DNA of 64,000 nucleotides from Strigops habroptila. Its lineage: Eukaryota > Chordata > Aves > Psittaciformes > Psittacidae. The stretch's first letter is position 1. Every line of letters starts with the position of its first letter. The notes below the pieces were generated by a model. That model had not been told where the DNA came from. It made no database searches and saw only the letters and a program-made list of their open reading frames with translations. The translations under genes and the position numbers were made by a program. Shown here one piece after another: positions 21,442 to 35,700 of this stretch. The stretch is taken from assembly GCF_004027225.2 (NCBI RefSeq), contig NC_044289.2, forward strand, positions 7,181,761 through 7,245,760. The letters are read 5' to 3'.

Positions 21442-24400
21442 TTCAGAGTGTGGCTAAAGTGGTCCCTACCTCCTGCCTGCTCTACAGAGCCAGCACTCAG
21501 GAGCAGTGCAACAAGCAAGCCTTTTCCTGAAGGGTAGGTCCCCATGCTGGTACCTTATCTCTGTTCTTGCATCAAAAGAATTGCATCAATAAGTTTCCTG
21601 AGACCAGAAGAGGAGCAGAGGCAGGAGGGGAGAGCGTTCCTTCACTTGGTGTCTTCTGCTTTATTTTCAGCCAGAATTTGAGATACATCCAAAATTGTAA
21701 CTATTTTGAATGACCAAACCTTAAATAAAAGTAATATTTTTGGTAAAATAATTAATAATTCGCATTAATAGATGTGAGTAGCTTATAATATGAGCTCATA
21801 TCTAGAGAGCATTGTAGATTACAAACCGTAGTTATAAGCAGCCTTTTGGTCTGCTGACCTTTCTAACAATCCCTAACAATGGAGAATATTCGTTTAAAGC
21901 ATCTAACCTATCACTTATAAAAGATTTATGTCATATTTTTGAGTGTGATTTGGTAAAGTAGGACCATTATAAACAGGGTCATTTGTAAAGGGTTGTCAGT
22001 TTTGTGATCTTACCTGGTTCTGATCTTGCATTATGGTGGTGCTTTGTTATATGATCTCAATAGGAGAAAAGAGCCTGTTCTTTGGCTCTGGGCATGGGGT
22101 CACCCTGCGACATGGTGTGACCCTGTGACACTAGTTAGCTGGCAGAAGCACCCATCTGTCACGACTCAGCAACTGTGATTGCAGATATTCTGTCTGCATG
22201 AGTGAAGTCTTTTGACATGTCTGGCAGCTGTTGCTTGAGAGCAGGCATTGTAGGAACTTGTTTGGGGCCAGAGTCCAATCTATGAAGACTTTCTTTGGGA
22301 AATTATCTGAAATAGCAAGGAGGCAGCACAGAGGGATGTTGCTAGTTCACTGATAGATGTTTCTCCCCTGCCAAGCACATGCCTTACAAAGTTTAGTCAA
22401 TGGATGGCAGTGCTGACTTTTCACAGCTGGGCTGGTTTGGGGAGCTGGCTTGTGCAATGCAGTGATGATGTTGTTTGGTTTAAACCATGACTGAAAACTT
22501 GCTATTGCAAAGTGGTTAATTCAATAGTAGTCATGCAGCCAGCTGCCCTGGAACGAAGAGGGTGTAGAGCTTGTTGGCCACTGAAGAATTCTATTAGGGA
22601 AATATAACAGTCCCCAGCCAGTCCTCATTCATCACTCTCTAGTTCTCTTTAGGAAAAAGGCATGCTTGCACCTCATCCTGTGTGGGTACGGAAAACGGAG
22701 TGGGGTTTTTTCCATTGAGAAGGCCTACAGCACATTTTACTGGGAGAAGTCCAAGCTGCTTGGGCTCCAAGATAACCAGAAGTCATGTAACTGTTCTGTG
22801 CTCAGCTAATGAGCTCTGCTGAGAAAAAAGCTGTATTATTTTGGGCCCAATGCCATGCAAATGTGGTTACCTGGCTTCTAATAAAACTTGGAGCTGCTGC
22901 CAAGTATGACCATGTCTCCTGAGAATATGGAGAGATACAAACTAAATTGCTGAATGTTTTTTTACTGCTACAGAAAGTTCTTGTTCTCAGATGTGCAGCC
23001 AGTTGCCAAAATATGCTTTCAAGAAGCATGGTATAAAATCTGCTACAGTAGCAAGTCTAGAGGATGGAGAGCTAAGAAGGTATCCTCAGCACTAGGGAAA
23101 GAGGGAGGAAAGCCATTCCACTCTATTATAAAGTCCCATTATTCATTATTTCCTATTAATAATGAATAAGACATTCCTCATTATTTGTTGTCCTATGGGA
23201 TAGTACACGAGAATTCACTTATTATTCACGGATTTAGCAAGTTTATTTGTTTATTATAGACTGCTTCTCTTCTGAGCTTTCTGAGGCAATTCTTAATTAC
23301 ACTGTTGTAAACCCAGAGTTTGTAAAATGGGAGAGAAGGAGATCCAGCAATGTGAATCTAAACAGGGAATCAAAAAGGAGAGCTGAAAAATTGAAAACAG
23401 TAAAGATCTTGGATGTTGTACAAAGGTTTTTAAGCATTCAAAGAAAAAATAAACAAACAAACAAAAAGCTATAAAGAAAGGGGAAGATTAGAAGAAAAGC
23501 TGTCTATGAACAGATCCTCTTATTCCAGAAGCCTGGATGAGTTTTAAAATATAACCTGATTACAAAAGCTCCTTAAAGAAACTCAACCTGATAACACTGG
23601 ATGCAATTCAGTGAGGTGAATAGTGTTCGCAGTAGTATAAAACTGCCATAAATCAAAGAGTGATCTGCACCTTTATTATCAGTCTGCCATAACAAGAGAT
23701 TCAGGCCTATGGAAACTCTCAGAGGCTTCCATGGTACATCATCCCCCACATACTAATAGGCCTTCTGCCTTCTAGAAATAGATAATTGAGAAAAATAATA
23801 AATTGGTAGAACATTTTGCTTCTAATTGGAGGTCAGACATATTGAACCCTTGAGAATCTTGACGGTTTTGCTAGTAATCAGAAACTATCAACACCTGCTT
23901 TGTTCTTAGTTGTTTGTGAAGTATCAGATGGATGCAACGTGCATTCCAGACAACCAAGAGACTATGGTTTTGGGGAAGGTGCTCTGCTGCCAAAGTGGAA
24001 CTGAATTTTTCTGGTTTGAAAATAAGCTATTTCTCATTTTTGTGGTTATAAAACTTAATTTTACCTATTATTAGAAAAGCCTTCATCTTGCCTCTCACAG
24101 TAGTGCAGGCAAAGTAATTGCATTGGAGAGAATGATCTAACAATATGCATTGTCTGCTAAACACTTCCTATGTTAAGCAGCTCTGTTTCGTACTGGCTCA
24201 TGAAGTAAATGAATACCAGTGTTTATCAATTGCCGGAAATGGTCCTTTCGAATTCAGGTTTTTGATGCAGCCTATGGGTTGTGGGGTTGTACCTGGAAAA
24301 TGCTTGAACCTACAAACATTAGGCAGGTGGTTGTAAGCAGTTTCCATGGGAATAGCATTAAAAGCTATTTAAAGAATGAAAGAAAAATGAATGCATCTTT

Positions 24401-26237
24401 AGATTTACTACGAAATAATTGATCCTAAAAGCTAGTGTGAAGCAGTTCACACACTGACACAATGGTGCACAGAGATGTTTAATTCTGATTTTGTTAGGGG
24501 GGAAGTGTTTATAAGTACTTGTGACAGGTGAACACTTTGCAGACAGAAGTTATATGAACATTTATAATTCTGCTCTGTTTTCACTTTATGTGTGGAGGAA
24601 CTGTATTGATGCACACGGCAGTCTTTCCTAAGTGAGTATGTAACATTTCTATTTAATTCTCAGTGAGCAAAATGAGCTCAGGCTTAGTTCAGATTATTTC
24701 CTTCCTTTTTGTTATCAGTGTAAAGTCAGGAATTTGGGAGGAAAAGAAAAGATAAACTCTTTGATCTTTTTTGAAGTTGAGGCCATGGCACTGGAGTAGC
24801 AAACCAGGGTATTCAGCAGTCACAGATATCCTAGAATAACAAACTGGCATGTAAACCAGCAGTGAACAAACAGGAGCAAACCAGCCTGTGCGGTGGGAAC
24901 AGGTGGCAGAATCGATCTGAGAAGTAGAATCCTCTTACAGGCTGCCAGAAAAGTGTTTAGCAGAAAATGTAAATGATTAATTCAACAAGATCTGAAAGTT
25001 GCCTTGTTGGTGTCATTTTGAACTGGGTCACTTTTGCTCCAGTGCAATATCATCTTTTGCATCAATGCTGAATATGTTGAAACTAATAGAAACTTAGAAT
25101 GTTAATTATGAACCAGCTCTGCTGTCTTTTACTCCTTGAGACAACATCATCCAGCTGTGATGCCTGAATAGAGTTTCTCACACACCATTGGCAGACACTG
25201 AGTTTTAGGAGCTGATAGACCCCAGATCAATAACTTACCTAACACATTTTCTGAACCACCTACAAACAACTTTGCACATGTGAGATTGGAAAGAAATAGT
25301 CGTGAGTTTATGATACCCCGTCCTCTTACAGCTGTTTCCCTTGGAATAGGATGTTTTCCCTAGGCATCAGAGGGTACAGGTTCAGGACTGCCACTGCAGA
25401 GATGCAGCTTTGGCTGTGCCCAGCTTCCATCCATGCGCCCAGCCACGCAAGCAGCATCCCCTGCTTGCTTGTTTGACCTGTGCTGTATTGAACATGACCA
25501 CCTGGCTGGAGCTCTGCCAAGAATTAGCTCAGTTCAGAAGTTTCTCTTTTACAATGGAACAGATATAAAACTGTGACCCTTGGAGCATATACTACCATTG
25601 CCTAGGTATGGGTTGTTGCCAAACAGGGAAATTGGCCCTGTGGCAAACTCAGCGTGTACTGCGGGAGATGCTTAAAAATCTCGGGACCTTTCAGATCTTT
25701 ATTTAGAGGAATAAGGTCATAATCAGTTCACAGGATGTACTTCAATGGACAATACCAATCAAATTGAAATTCTAACCTCTATATTCATGCTCAGCCATAG
25801 ATTTTTTTATTAATGATGTAAAATGCTAGCTAGGAAAATGGTTTCCATCTAGGTTAAGAATAGGAGCTCTTGCATAAGTCCCTGGATCTTACAAAAAAAT
25901 GCTTAAAAATAATATCTCTTGAAATCTTCTACATGGAACTGACTGAAGATAAAATTTTAAATAATTATTTCCTCTGTAACTTACATTATTTTTAATGTGT
26001 TACCAACATCTGAAATACATTTCTGAGGCAGCCACCAGATGTGTTCACAAATTAGAACCTGTGTTGCATGCTTTTATTTTTACAGTTAGCAGTGCTCCAA
26101 ATGAAGGAGGGAAACTTTGCTATTAGGAAAAATACTTAATGATAATTAAAAAAATCCCACGTTGTCCAGCTTGCTTTTTCCTGCTGTAGACTACCAGGTA
26201 TCAACTTTATATTGGAGTTGGAGCATTCGTATATTAA
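21442..26237. other. Intergenic, no gene seen
   Basis: AT-rich unique sequence. Contains the hairpin at 23139-23169 and a short AAAC-rich stretch near 23445-23468. No exon or RNA gene recognised. Confidence 0.5.
23139..23169. repeat. 12-bp perfect inverted repeat with 7-nt loop
   Basis: TTATTCATTATT at 23139-23150 pairs exactly with AATAATGAATAA at 23158-23169. AT-rich, in intergenic sequence. Confidence 0.85.
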
Positions 26238-26242
26238 GAGGG
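26238..26242. repeat. Target-site duplication GAGGG, left copy
   Basis: Immediately precedes the TG start of the solo LTR; the identical right copy is at 26844-26848. Confidence 0.88.
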
Positions 26243-26843
26243 TGTCATGGTTTAAGTCCAGCCTGTAACTCAGAACCATGCAGCCACTCTCTCGCTCCCC
26301 CTCTTCTTCCCCCTGACCCGGGGGGGGAAGCGAAAGCATGTAAATCCCACAGGTTGAGATAAGGACAGTCCAGTAACTAAAGTATAATACAAAACCACTA
26401 CTACCACCGATAATAAGAGAAATAACAAGGTGAGAGAATATAAAACTAAAAGGGGAAAAGGAAAGGAAAACAATAAACAAAAGTGATGCACAATATAATT
26501 GCTCACCACCTGCCAACTGATACCCAGCCCGACCTGAGTAGTGATCTGGGCCTTCCAGGTAACTTGCCCCGTTTATATACTGGGCATGACGTGCTGTGGT
26601 ATGGAATACCCCTTTGGCTAGTTTGGGTCAGGTGTCCTGTCTCTGCTTCCTCCCGGCTTCCTGTGCCCCACCTCACTTGTGGAGCATGAGACTGAAAAGT
26701 CCTTGAACAGAATAAACATTACTTAGCAAGAACTAAAAATATCGGTGTGTTACCAGAACTGTTCTCAGGCTAAAGTCAAAAACACAGCACTGCACCAGCT
26801 GCTAGGGAAGAGAAAAATGACTGCTACAGCTGTACCCAGCACA
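26243..26843 (+). mobile_element. Solo LTR of an ERVL-like endogenous retrovirus
   Basis: A 601-bp element starting TG (TGTCATGGTTTAAGTCCAGC) and ending CA (CCCAGCACA), bounded on both sides by the perfect 5-bp direct repeat GAGGG at 26238-26242 and 26844-26848. It has a TATA-type box in GTTTATATAC (26571-26580) and AATAAA at 26711-26716, which sets the plus orientation. No internal retroviral sequence is attached, so it is a solo LTR, the usual product of recombination between two LTRs. The text matches an LTR family that I recall as common in bird genomes. The 5-bp duplication favours ERVL-type integration. No protein is encoded. Confidence 0.88.
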
Positions 26844-26848
26844 GAGGG
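26844..26848. repeat. Target-site duplication GAGGG, right copy
   Basis: Immediately follows the CA end of the solo LTR; the identical left copy is at 26238-26242. Confidence 0.88.
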
Positions 26849-29800
26849 TAAAGGAATGTCCAACAGGGAAGATAGTCAACTTCCTGGAAATTTGTTGAAG
26901 ATCATGAATATTGCGTTTTTTTTGAGTGACTATGGGAAGAAGTCTGATTAACATATTTGTCTTCTTCTGATTTCTTCTTCACTTTCTTTCTTAAACCATA
27001 GTATAAGACTACTGTGTGTTCTCAGGCAGATGTTTCATTGCACCTCAGAAGAATTTGATAACTTTTTGTACATTTCCTAAAGCATATAATATAAAAAGAA
27101 TTGGTGAGCAAGTACTTTACAGCAGTATTTGGGGGTCTGTAAAAAGAGAAACAATACTTGTCCACTGTTATATTTTGAACTTAGTTGCTTTCTCATCATA
27201 TAAAATTTTATTCTTATTTTAAAAAAACAAGTTGGCTTTATAATGTGAACTCTGGGCTGTTTATCGTGCTGAGTTGCTCTCACACTGCTGTTTTAACTTG
27301 GGGATGTGGGGCAGTTTCTTGCTGGCCACTTGCTTCAGGGAATTAATTCAATATGTAGATTCTGAACTTTAATTAAAGACGAATTACCTGGTAGTGACTG
27401 AGCCTCGGATGCCTGACTCTACCTTCAGGCTTTTGACTCAGGCCTCTGTGGAAGGCAGGTGACACCTTCACACTTTTTTTTTCTGTTGATGTCCTGGCTT
27501 TGCACATGCACACTTGTGTTAGTACCTGGCCTGGAAGGTGAAGGAGAAAAATGTCAATTTCCTTTATGATTAATTTTGATGAATTGTATTTGAAAGGACT
27601 AATTTGAAATTCAATGCGAACTTTAGGAGAAACAGTTGCTAATGACCAAGTGGTGGCTCTTTTGTTATGAGATGGTCTTTAGCTGCATTATTTAAAAAAA
27701 GTGAGTTGAAGACAAAAAACCAATGTTCTACAACAGAGAGGACTTCACTCAGGAATGAGAAAAGTATTTTAAGTTAATTGAAGCGTTTCGAAAATAAAAA
27801 AACCCTGTCTGCTTTGGACTGCTCAGTGGATGCAAAGCAGAAGGATACCTGCTTTACCATGCATTTAAGTGGGCTTTCCAGCTTCTTTGTTAACTGAATG
27901 CAAAGTAGCAGGCTGAGGCTGGTGTATCTGGCTGTTAGTTTTAACCTAACTTTTCCCCTTTTTTCCCTTCAGAAAATAGTAATAAAGGAATGAACATTTC
28001 TTGGATATGTTTTAATGTTCAAAATGAGCTGATGCTCACTTACGTGGCTTGACATCTGCTGATTTTAAATTTTGTTTTTGTTTCATCAGTTCTATCCTGA
28101 TTAAAATGGCATCTTCTGATATTTGATATTAGAACTTAAGTCTTGTAAAATCTCAGGGTTCTAACATTCAATAAATCAAGGAGAAGAGAGAGCTGGTAGC
28201 CTGAGTGCTGAGGGTGGTTAGCAAAATCTGTGAGCCAGCCCAAAAGCATTGTTTGGAAATAACCAGATTTACATGGCTGGAGACCCTGACATTTATTTTC
28301 AAGGATCTCTCACTAATGATGATTTCTTTCTTTCCCTTTTGGCTTTAGATAGAAATGTTTTATTTAGCGGATTTGTCAGCATTCCCATACTGTCAGAAAC
28401 CAGACAACCAACCACTCATTTATAGTGGAATAAGTAAGGCGAAGTAGTAGTTTACTAATATTTGGTGCACGTAAAATATCTTGCGGGAGGAAACAAGTTG
28501 TCTGCTCCTGCAGCTGTCTTCACAGCAGAGCTCATATCAGGTCCTAACTTTTCCATGAAGAAGTCATAGTCTTGTAGAGCATTAAAAAATCATTGTCCTC
28601 CAGAGCTATTAATGAGTGAGAAACCTCATGTTTCATTTGATGTATCTGGATGAGAATGTAGCCTGGGAAGTGCTGTTAAAACTACTTCTATTTCCTGGCT
28701 TTACATACTGTAATTCTTATCACATTAGGGCTTGGGGTTTTTAACTTATAAAGAATTAATTAATGAGAAAATTTGTAAGCTTTTGGAAGAACCAGTGATT
28801 ATTGTTATGTAATTTTTTTTTCTGACTTGACATCTGTCTTTTATGTATTCTGAATCTGAATCACCCTTAAGGCAAAGTTAAATATTTACTAATGATTTAT
28901 CCCTTGTCTCACTTGTAGATCGGTTTTTCCTTTGTCTATTGAGTTTGATTTTCATCTTGCATGGATGAAAATTTCCACTAGTTCTCTAAGGGCAATTATC
29001 CCAGTACCAAACTACCATAAACAGAAGATTCTTCTCACTTCATATCTTTCATAGGTTTTAATTTAACCAGCCGTAAAAGAACACAGAAATGGGATATAAC
29101 TGTTGAAGATGACTCCCTGGCTTCTCCACATCCATTTTTTTTACACTTCTTCCATTTTCTGTGCTGCCTGTACTTGTGTACACTTGTGATGACAAAACTG
29201 ACCTCAGCAGTGTGCCAGGTCTGCTTAAAAATCACTTGTATGACTAACTAGAGAGAAATTTGTGCCAGTGACTCCTTGATTACCAACCCGTCTGCACAGA
29301 ACAACAGACACTTGATGCTGGGGCACACTGGTGTTTGGTGCCCTGGACATGGCATTGAAGAATCAGAAGTTGTTTTGAAGTGGGATCTTTCCCATGAAGA
29401 GAAACCAGTCAATGGCCATGGAGAGAGAAGGGAGGAATTTCATTAAACTTGAAACGATGTCTGTTTCTTTGAATCAAGGGGTGAAGTTACCTTAAGAGAT
29501 GAGGGGGAAAGAAGAAAGAAATAATCTCTGGATTTCTTCCACCCACCGTGACCCCACCAACGGTTGGTTAGTTTGGTTTTGTGCTTTCCTTTTTAGAAAT
29601 AATCTGTAATTTAAAAAAACAAACAACCAACAACCTACAACAAAACAAGAAACAAAACTCAACTAATCCTCTCTACCAAAACACTTACTTTGCTGCTATG
29701 TTCTGTGCATATACTGACTGCAGCACTGAGCCATTTAGCAGCTATGTTTTCATTCTTTTTACCCACTCTTGTCACCTCTTGACCACACCTCTCCGGGTAG

Positions 29801-32597
29801 GCCCTGGCTGTTGTAAACAGTCATGTTGTGGCCTGGGCAGAGCCTGGATGTGGTTTCTGGTCCATCCAGTTCCCTCTCCTGAGCAGATTCCTGTCTGAAT
29901 GCTTCTGCGATTCAGCCTTCCAAATTCCCAAACCCACATATATCTCCCCTAAGTTTTCAGCTGCATGGTTAATCTCAGACTTAGGAAGGGATAACAACAA
30001 CAAAGTGGTTTTTTTAGTAGAGGAGGTTAGTTAAGAAATTTTATTTGTTGTTTAGTTGAACATTGCGCATCATGTTGTTACAGTCATATAAATAACTTTG
30101 TAGTCCTCTAAGACATGATGTATTGCCATATAATTGCTTAGCTAATTTGGCAGCAAGACTAAATTCATTCCTTAATGTAGAGGTCTGCAAGATACACTAG
30201 ACTTTTATGCTGTGGTTCCCTCAATTTGTAAGGTAGCCAGAGAAACAATTTGTGATAATAATGGTGTAATTTTTCTCTGTCAAATCTTGGATGCTAAAAA
30301 GAAAAAGCCCAGCTTTCTTGTACTGCAGCCAGCCATAGTTGTCACTCTCTTCTATTCCACCAGGTGGAGAAGCTCACTAGCGGGACTGAGAGGAAAGGGC
30401 GACGGATATTAAGCAAACTGTGCAAAACAAGACTGTTCTTGATCAAGAAACTCTTTGTTTAAACTGAATGACAGAAGTTTCAAATATAACGTTATTTTCT
30501 AAGGGAGGAAGATGACTTTCACAAAAAGCAAGTACCGTTTCACAGCCCTCTCCCGTAACTGTACTTATTATCAACATTTAATAGCCTTTCCACCTGTAAT
30601 GCTGAAAGCACTCTTCAAAAATGGGTAAAATCTTTGACCCTCTTTTACAGATGGAGAAGCAAATAAAGGCTAAGCAGCTTTCTTGAAGTACGTATAGATC
30701 CATAGTAAAGACAGTGAATCACCCAATTTTGAGTTACAGCTAATGAGACTAGAAACACCAGCACAGGAAAACAAAATAAATCATAAACCTGTATGGATTT
30801 ACAGTGAGTTAAAACATGTATCATAAACACTTCTCAAAATGAAATGCCCAGTTTGATCCCCAATTAGGTTATAGTACACTATTTACTTTTGCTGTTTGTG
30901 TTTGTCTTTTGAAATTTTACCCACTCAAAGAATGTCCTCTGAAAATTTACCATGTTGTTAGATAACACAGGTGGGTGCTGGGGGCTTATTGAAATTAAAG
31001 AATAAAGGCTTGGCTTTGTCGTTGAGACTGGGTGTAGAGACAGGAAGCACTACAAAAGATCCAATCCCAAAGCTGTTTTCCATCTGTGTGGGATTCTGGA
31101 TTCAGGACTGAAGATATATCAACATTGGTAGGAGCAGATAGGCATGAGATATCCCTGGTTATGTTAACTGTGAGTGTAGGATCATTTGCACCAGGCTCCT
31201 CTGAGCTAGCAGGACTCGAAGCTGCCTGTATGCCTGGTGATCTAGTTATCCCAGCTCTGGGTCAGGGCTTTGCTAGCTAAAACACAGCAGGAAGCTGGAG
31301 CTAGTGCTGTGCCAGCTCAGTATGGCAATGTTTAGGGCAAGGCTGGCCACCGGGAGTTACACAAGTTTATGAATGAAAGTTCTTATCCAGGTTTCACTCT
31401 TGAGAGAAATGTTAACAACTTCTGTTCTCTTAGTTTACTTAGCTGTAGGGATAGATTTTACTATAATCACTTAAAATAGTCCAGTTATATAGCTTGAGGA
31501 TTAAGTGAAGGACTAATACATGAAGCAACAGATGATCCATAAGAATTTATTCTTTTGAAAGATAATCCTGCCTTTTGATATAGGTTGGCTTAAACTTCAA
31601 AAGCCTGGCTCTGCTAAACTGGACCTTACCCTTACTCTTGGACTTTCTGAATGTGTCCTGTTACTCAAGGTCTGAATCCCTTTAACATCTACCAGCATTC
31701 TTCTTGCCTGAATCTTGCTTTTTTGTGCACATTTCAAAAATGAGAACATGGTAGTTAAAGCATGATAGTTTTAGGTTTTATCAAGGTGAACTCTGTGCTT
31801 TCAATCTATTATGTTTGATCTTTCTGACCCCAAATCAAAGCGGTTGTCTGAAGCATTACCATGGTGATGCACAACACAGTGTATTGTCTTTGCCAGTGCA
31901 GTAGAGCTTTATTGAAATGCTTTTGAGCTGAAGAAAAAGATGTATGTGAAATAATAGTACATTATGTTGGAGATTGACTTACAATGGGTTGCTATATGAA
32001 ATACTTAATAGAATCTCTAAAATTATATCAAGAGAAGTTACCAGAAAATTAAAAATACCTAAGTATATAGAGTTGCAAATATAGACATTAGTGAGTGACT
32101 ACAACCAAGACTCTTTTCCAAAGCACTGGAGGAAGAAATGTTTGCTAGCAAATTGAGTAATTGTTTCTGAAAATTGGCAGCTACCTAGTTTCTGGGTAAG
32201 CCTTCTGCATTACCTGTTCCTTAAGAAACTTCTTTAGATTCACAGAGTGCTTACTATTGTGAAGCTAATAGATATGCTTTTGATGAATACATTTTTCCAT
32301 TTGAATTGTAAGAGCAGTAACCTTTAGTCACACACAGACAAGATCATTTTTATTCTAGGCTTAGTCCAGCAAAATTGCTTGATTCAGAATCTGATATGCA
32401 CATTGGCTTAATTATTTTTTCCATTGTGATGAATCTTATGTGATGATCATATTGTGAAGTTTATTTTATGTGTATGGTAAGTTCATCTTTGTTCTGATGA
32501 ATTTATTTCTTCTCTCTTCTCCCCTGCTCTTTAAAAAATACGCAGGATTGCTTTTATTGCTGTTTAGAACACCCTTTGTAAACATTATATTTTGTAG
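26849..32597. other. Intergenic, no gene seen
   Basis: AT-rich unique sequence. An A/C-rich low-complexity patch lies at about 29611-29660. Chance ORFs only. Confidence 0.5.
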
Positions 32598-32790
32598 ATC
32601 ATAGAGTCATAGAATCGCTTAAGTTAGAAAAGACCTTTAAGACTATCGAGTCCAACCATTAACCCAACACTGCCAACTCTACCACTAAATTGTGTCCCCA
32701 AACTACATGTCTTTTAAATACCTCCAGGGGACTCCACTGCTTCCTGTTTTCTTGATATCCAAACTAAACCTCCCCTGGTGCCACATGAGG
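32598..32790 (-). mobile_element. CR1 LINE 3' fragment with internal deletions
   Basis: Plus strand starts with the inverted CR1 tail (ATAGAGTCATAGAATCGCTT) and continues GAGTCCAACCATTAACCCA, as in the copy at 13816. After CCTCCAGGGGACTCC the match jumps to AAACTAAACCTCCCCTGG, so roughly 60-80 bp of the usual sequence are missing. Older and more damaged than the other copies. Confidence 0.9.
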
Positions 32791-35700
32791 GAAGCAGGTT
32801 CTGTGATTCTAATTATTTACTGCTTCAGACACTGGAAGTTATTTCTGTCTGTATTGTAATAGGGGGAAATTATTATTTTGATTAAGTTGATGAGTTTATG
32901 CTTATTTATCTCCATTCTCATTTCATTGAGAAACCTTTTAATCTGCAGAGGTGTCCACTTTGAGAAGCCTCCCACTAAAATTCAAGCAATACAGTCCTAT
33001 TTTTTGCAAGAGCAGTAACTGGAAACTGGGAAAAGGAAGAGAATGGGACACGATGTTTTCGGTCATAGGACTGAACTTCCCAAGTGTGTTTGGGCATTAC
33101 TCAAGAAGTTAATGTGAATCAATGCAAAGCAGTTCAGCTTTGCACCCAATAAATGGGTTAGTTTAGGTTTTGGGTAATAAATAGAAGTCCAATAAATGGG
33201 TTGAGATAACAGACAAACTTGCTTGTGGTAACAGCCACCCTGTAATCACTGCCTTCTTCCAGCTGGTCCTTACTAAATCTGGAAAAGGTCTTTTCCAAGG
33301 ATTTTTATGTTCCATTATGACACATTTCCTGAGATTGATGTTCTGCTAGTTCGTAATCGCTCTGTCTCCTGTGTACTCTTGTACACAGGTTGTAGGCTGT
33401 CTTCTTCCACAGGAGGACCCATGCCTACTGCATGGGGGTTGCACCATTCTCCAGACAAACCAGTCTTTTTTTCTGACTTCTCTTGCTTGAATGCTTGAAG
33501 CTGTGCACTAGCTTTAGCTCCCGATCCCTTTGCAGTCTGGGTATAATGCAGAGTAATTTAATTAAGGATGCTCTGTAGGGAAAAGAGAAGGCTGCAGCAG
33601 CTGGGGGACAGCACGTAAAAGCAGAGCATCAGCTACAGCTGAGCAATCAATTGTATTGCAAAGAGAATTAGAGTGGGATGCTGTGGCAAGTTGGAAAAAA
33701 GGAATTTTATACAACTCACATGGATCTCATGTTAAGCTCAGAATGAGGACACAGAAATTTCTGTTATGAGCTATGTGAGTGTTGGATCTTTGTGTATTTC
33801 TTCATTTTTATAACTGGGCCATGACATTTCATGAACTTTTGCCTTTTTTCCCCCTAATTAATACTGCAAAATATTTAAACAGTATCTAGCATTTCTTTTA
33901 AAAGTTTTGCTGATAACTTTTTTTGCTTTTAGCTGGACTGGTCAGCCTCAGTAACAAAAAAGGATGGTCTTTCATTTCTGTGTGAGTTCAGAAATTACAG
34001 GGCTCCTGTAGGAGAATCCGCAGGCCTGTTTAGAGACCTAGTTTTCCCACATGCCGTACAAGGAGTTTTGCTATCTTGCCTGATGGAGCCAGCATCCTGG
34101 ATACAGAACCACCTTGAAGGAAATCTCAGGTAGGAGTGTGCCCAGAGGATGTGTATATATGTTCCACCATGCCATGTGGATGCCATAACTTCTTTTCTTC
34201 TTAAGACTTTTATCTCTGTGTGTGGCACAGGGTAGAGGGTCAGATGATTAAAAAGTCTATGTTATCTTACTTCACTTTTCTCATAAAAATTCTTAATTCC
34301 CTGAGAATTTTAGAGGGAGAAAGGGCCTCATAACTTGACCTTGGTTTCAAATGGGCAGGTCACAAAAGTCCACATTCTTCTCCCCACACTTGCTGCAGCA
34401 GTATCAGGGCAGCTCTAATTGCAGTGATGCTTGTGGAAAGAAACCTACTTCAGAGTTTCTCCATTGCAATGGGAATTTTGAGACTATTGTGATGCTTAAA
34501 TTATTTTAAAAGAGAAGTACTGCTTGGTCTTTTAGGATCTGGTTTAAAAAACTGTAGATACAAACTAATGTTAATTGCACTGAACTATGTACTGGGCTAA
34601 TTGCAAAGCTTTTAGCTATGTTGGTTATCCATGCACTCCCTAATTCCCTGTCCAGGAGTCCCAAATTACATATAATGGAAAAAAATTAAAGCATTAAATG
34701 GTTACTGCAAGTGGCTTAGATTGCAGTCTGCCATAACATCTACGCCATCAGCACAGGAAACAAAAAGTGTTATTGTCTGAAATGTTTCCATTCATCTAAA
34801 AGACACCGGGAAGGCCTAGCTTTCGACTTTTACACTATAGTGTCACTTTATGGTGATGAGGCACGTCACTGGAAGACAAAGAAGGACAAGGACTCCTCCA
34901 TGTTGCCAAAGTCTTCAAAGAATGGGACTCACATAAGTGACAAGGCCACAAAGCTATTTTATTGTTGAAGCATCTGCTGATGCAAGAGAAGCTGGAAGGT
35001 TTTCAGAGCAATAGGAAAAACATAACCACCATTTTCTTTGTTAAAGAATGACTCATATACTGCCTAGATACACTCTGCAAAATATTTCCAAACACATTCC
35101 AGAGCTCCACCAAAACCAAGCTCTGGCACAGTTTGGAAGAGGTTATCCAGAGCTGGTCGTCAGAATGTTTTCAATGCATTTTACTTTGATGGGTTTTGAG
35201 TGTCTACCTGATTTTCTTATTGTGAAGATCAATTACTTTTGCTGTGCCACACAACTAAATGGCTGCAAATATTTAGCCATCTCTAGTGTTAACATGATTA
35301 TTGTAGTGCCTCACTTAAAGCTGCCATGAAGAATAACTTTTTCACCATAATGAAAAAAAAACCTACACAGATGATTTTTCTTTGCTGGTTTCTATTTATT
35401 TCCTACATGCTTGTAGTGAACTCTGCAATCTGGCTGCAGGTGGACTCTCCAAACCAATTTTTTCTGGGACTGTAGCAAATCAGAAATGTTTTTATTGAGT
35501 TATACTCAAAGATGATAAAAGCATCCTCAGCAACAGTGAGTGAGAACAGTCCCTGTTGGAGGTCTGTGCTTGGCTGACTGTGTCAGCATAACCAGAATGA
35601 ATATATTTATGCTGCTCAGCAGGTATCTGAAAACAAGTTTTCCTTGAAAACACTACTATATTAAAAGTCCTTCAATTACCTCCTACTGCTGACAGTTCTG

